64,000 bases of DNA, taken from assembly GCF_029245835.1 (NCBI RefSeq), contig NZ_JAQWOO010000070.1, positions 41,955 through 105,954 of the forward strand. Direction: 5' to 3'. The notes under the pieces were generated by a model. It had not been told where the DNA came from. It worked only from the letters and a program-made list of their open reading frames with translations, and made no database searches. Position numbers and translations under genes: made by a program. Source of the DNA: Algibacter sp. Its GTDB lineage: Bacteria > Bacteroidota > Bacteroidia > Flavobacteriales > Flavobacteriaceae. Each line of letters begins with the position of its first letter. Within the stretch, counting starts at the first letter, position 1. Below, piece by piece: positions 63,790-64,000 of this stretch.

Positions 63790-64000
63790 CCTCCTGACCA
63801 ATCATCCATTGCATACCCTTCAACCATTATGCCTGGGTTACCAGAAGTATTTGCGCCAAAAGGATTAATTATAGTGTGTACTAAATTATCATTTATAAAA
63901 ACCTTGTAAGTCGTTCCACTAACTTCTCCTCGTATGACATCACCTTCTACTACGGTATAATTAACTTTACCTATAGATCTTACTGAACCGTTAGTCATAA
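63790..64000 (-). repeat. Intragenic repeat, upstream copy (cut by the window edge)
   Basis: Second copy of the module at 62722-62950, coding for GSVRSIGKVNYTVVEGDVIRG to YAMDDWSGG. It continues past the right edge, so the protein probably has more modules. Confidence 0.85.

Larger units (their letters stand above)
62268..64000 (-). pseudogene. Modular MopE-repeat surface protein with T9SS sorting domain, in-frame TGA, partial
   Basis: One reading frame runs from the right edge to 62268, broken only by TGA at 62988-62990. Upstream of it: repeats of a lectin-like module (RGEVSGTTYKVFINDNLVH, LFSDNFNRVDFENLGSNWTH) and MopE-type Ca-binding motifs (DCDDTDAAVNPGATEVPYNG, DGIDDDCNP). After the TGA the frame continues DATSSVVWQC and MINGSVSAKGRVNY, another MopE motif and a type A T9SS C-terminal domain (IKIYPNPFKDNITIKLP, IFDISGRLVFDKKY, KQLIKL). 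TGG to TGA is one base and would restore SLRWDATSS. The stop would cut off the sorting domain, so the protein would not be secreted. It may be real decay or a base error. Confidence 0.8.

Noticed and set aside
1..64000. CRISPR arrays, rRNA and tRNA genes
   Set aside because: I saw no evenly spaced repeats, no cas genes, and no rRNA or tRNA-like sequences.

Overview
The window is AT-rich DNA of the Flavobacteriaceae type (Bacteroidota). The evidence is a PorX-type response regulator, a type IX secretion (T9SS) C-terminal sorting domain, a fused LpxC-FabZ, a SusC-like outer-membrane barrel, weak or absent Shine-Dalgarno sequences, and several good copies of the Bacteroidota -7 promoter element TAnnTTTG. 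I cannot name a genus from sequence alone.

Layout. (1) 1-3925, minus strand: a histidine operon, leader peptide-hisG-hisD-hisC-(GIY-YIG ORF)-hisB (cut by the left edge). It is preceded by a leader peptide of 17 codons rich in His and a terminator/antiterminator pair, so it looks like a translation-coupled attenuator. A frameshifted GIY-YIG nuclease gene sits inside the operon, bracketed by two copies of a short palindrome; two related repeats lie nearby. (2) 4083-14946, minus strand: an SPFH protein and a von Willebrand membrane protein, then fabG, sucD and the lipid A block (HD phosphohydrolase, lpxD, lpxC-fabZ, lpxA, efp, a second lpxD-like gene). (3) 14987-26213: porX, tsaE, a small exported peptide overlapping a membrane protein gene, a TonB-dependent-receptor-like barrel, ald, a DUF4258 protein, an orphan initiating sugar transferase with a dehydratase-like SDR, proline dehydrogenase and aroB.

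(4) 26287-61462: a large capsule/exopolysaccharide locus. The minus-strand part makes wzc, wza, a PglF/FlaA1-type 4,6-dehydratase and a DegT aminotransferase. The middle holds a glutamine-dependent asparagine-synthase-like enzyme, a formyltransferase-fold/beta-propeller fusion, a FemAB/CelD-type acyltransferase and a pectate-lyase-like lipoprotein. The plus-strand part (41385-61462) makes two sugar-nucleotide 4-epimerases, two UDP-sugar dehydrogenases, flippase, polymerase, four GT4 glycosyltransferases, a hexapeptide acetyltransferase, a TupA-like ATP-grasp protein, three tandem paralogous ATP-grasp proteins and a second AsnB-like amidotransferase. Taken together the genes predict a Wzx/Wzy polymer containing uronic acids (GlcA/GalA and HexNAcA) that may be amidated, acylated or aminoacylated. 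The first of the three ATP-grasp paralogs is broken by a 1244-bp IS3-family element; its TAC target duplication lets the original 351-aa gene be rebuilt exactly.

(5) 61463-64000: a non-coding stretch holding a candidate multi-stem structured RNA (61967-62152, minus strand favoured by G-U pairs), then a modular MopE-repeat/T9SS-sorted surface protein that carries one in-frame TGA and runs off the right edge.
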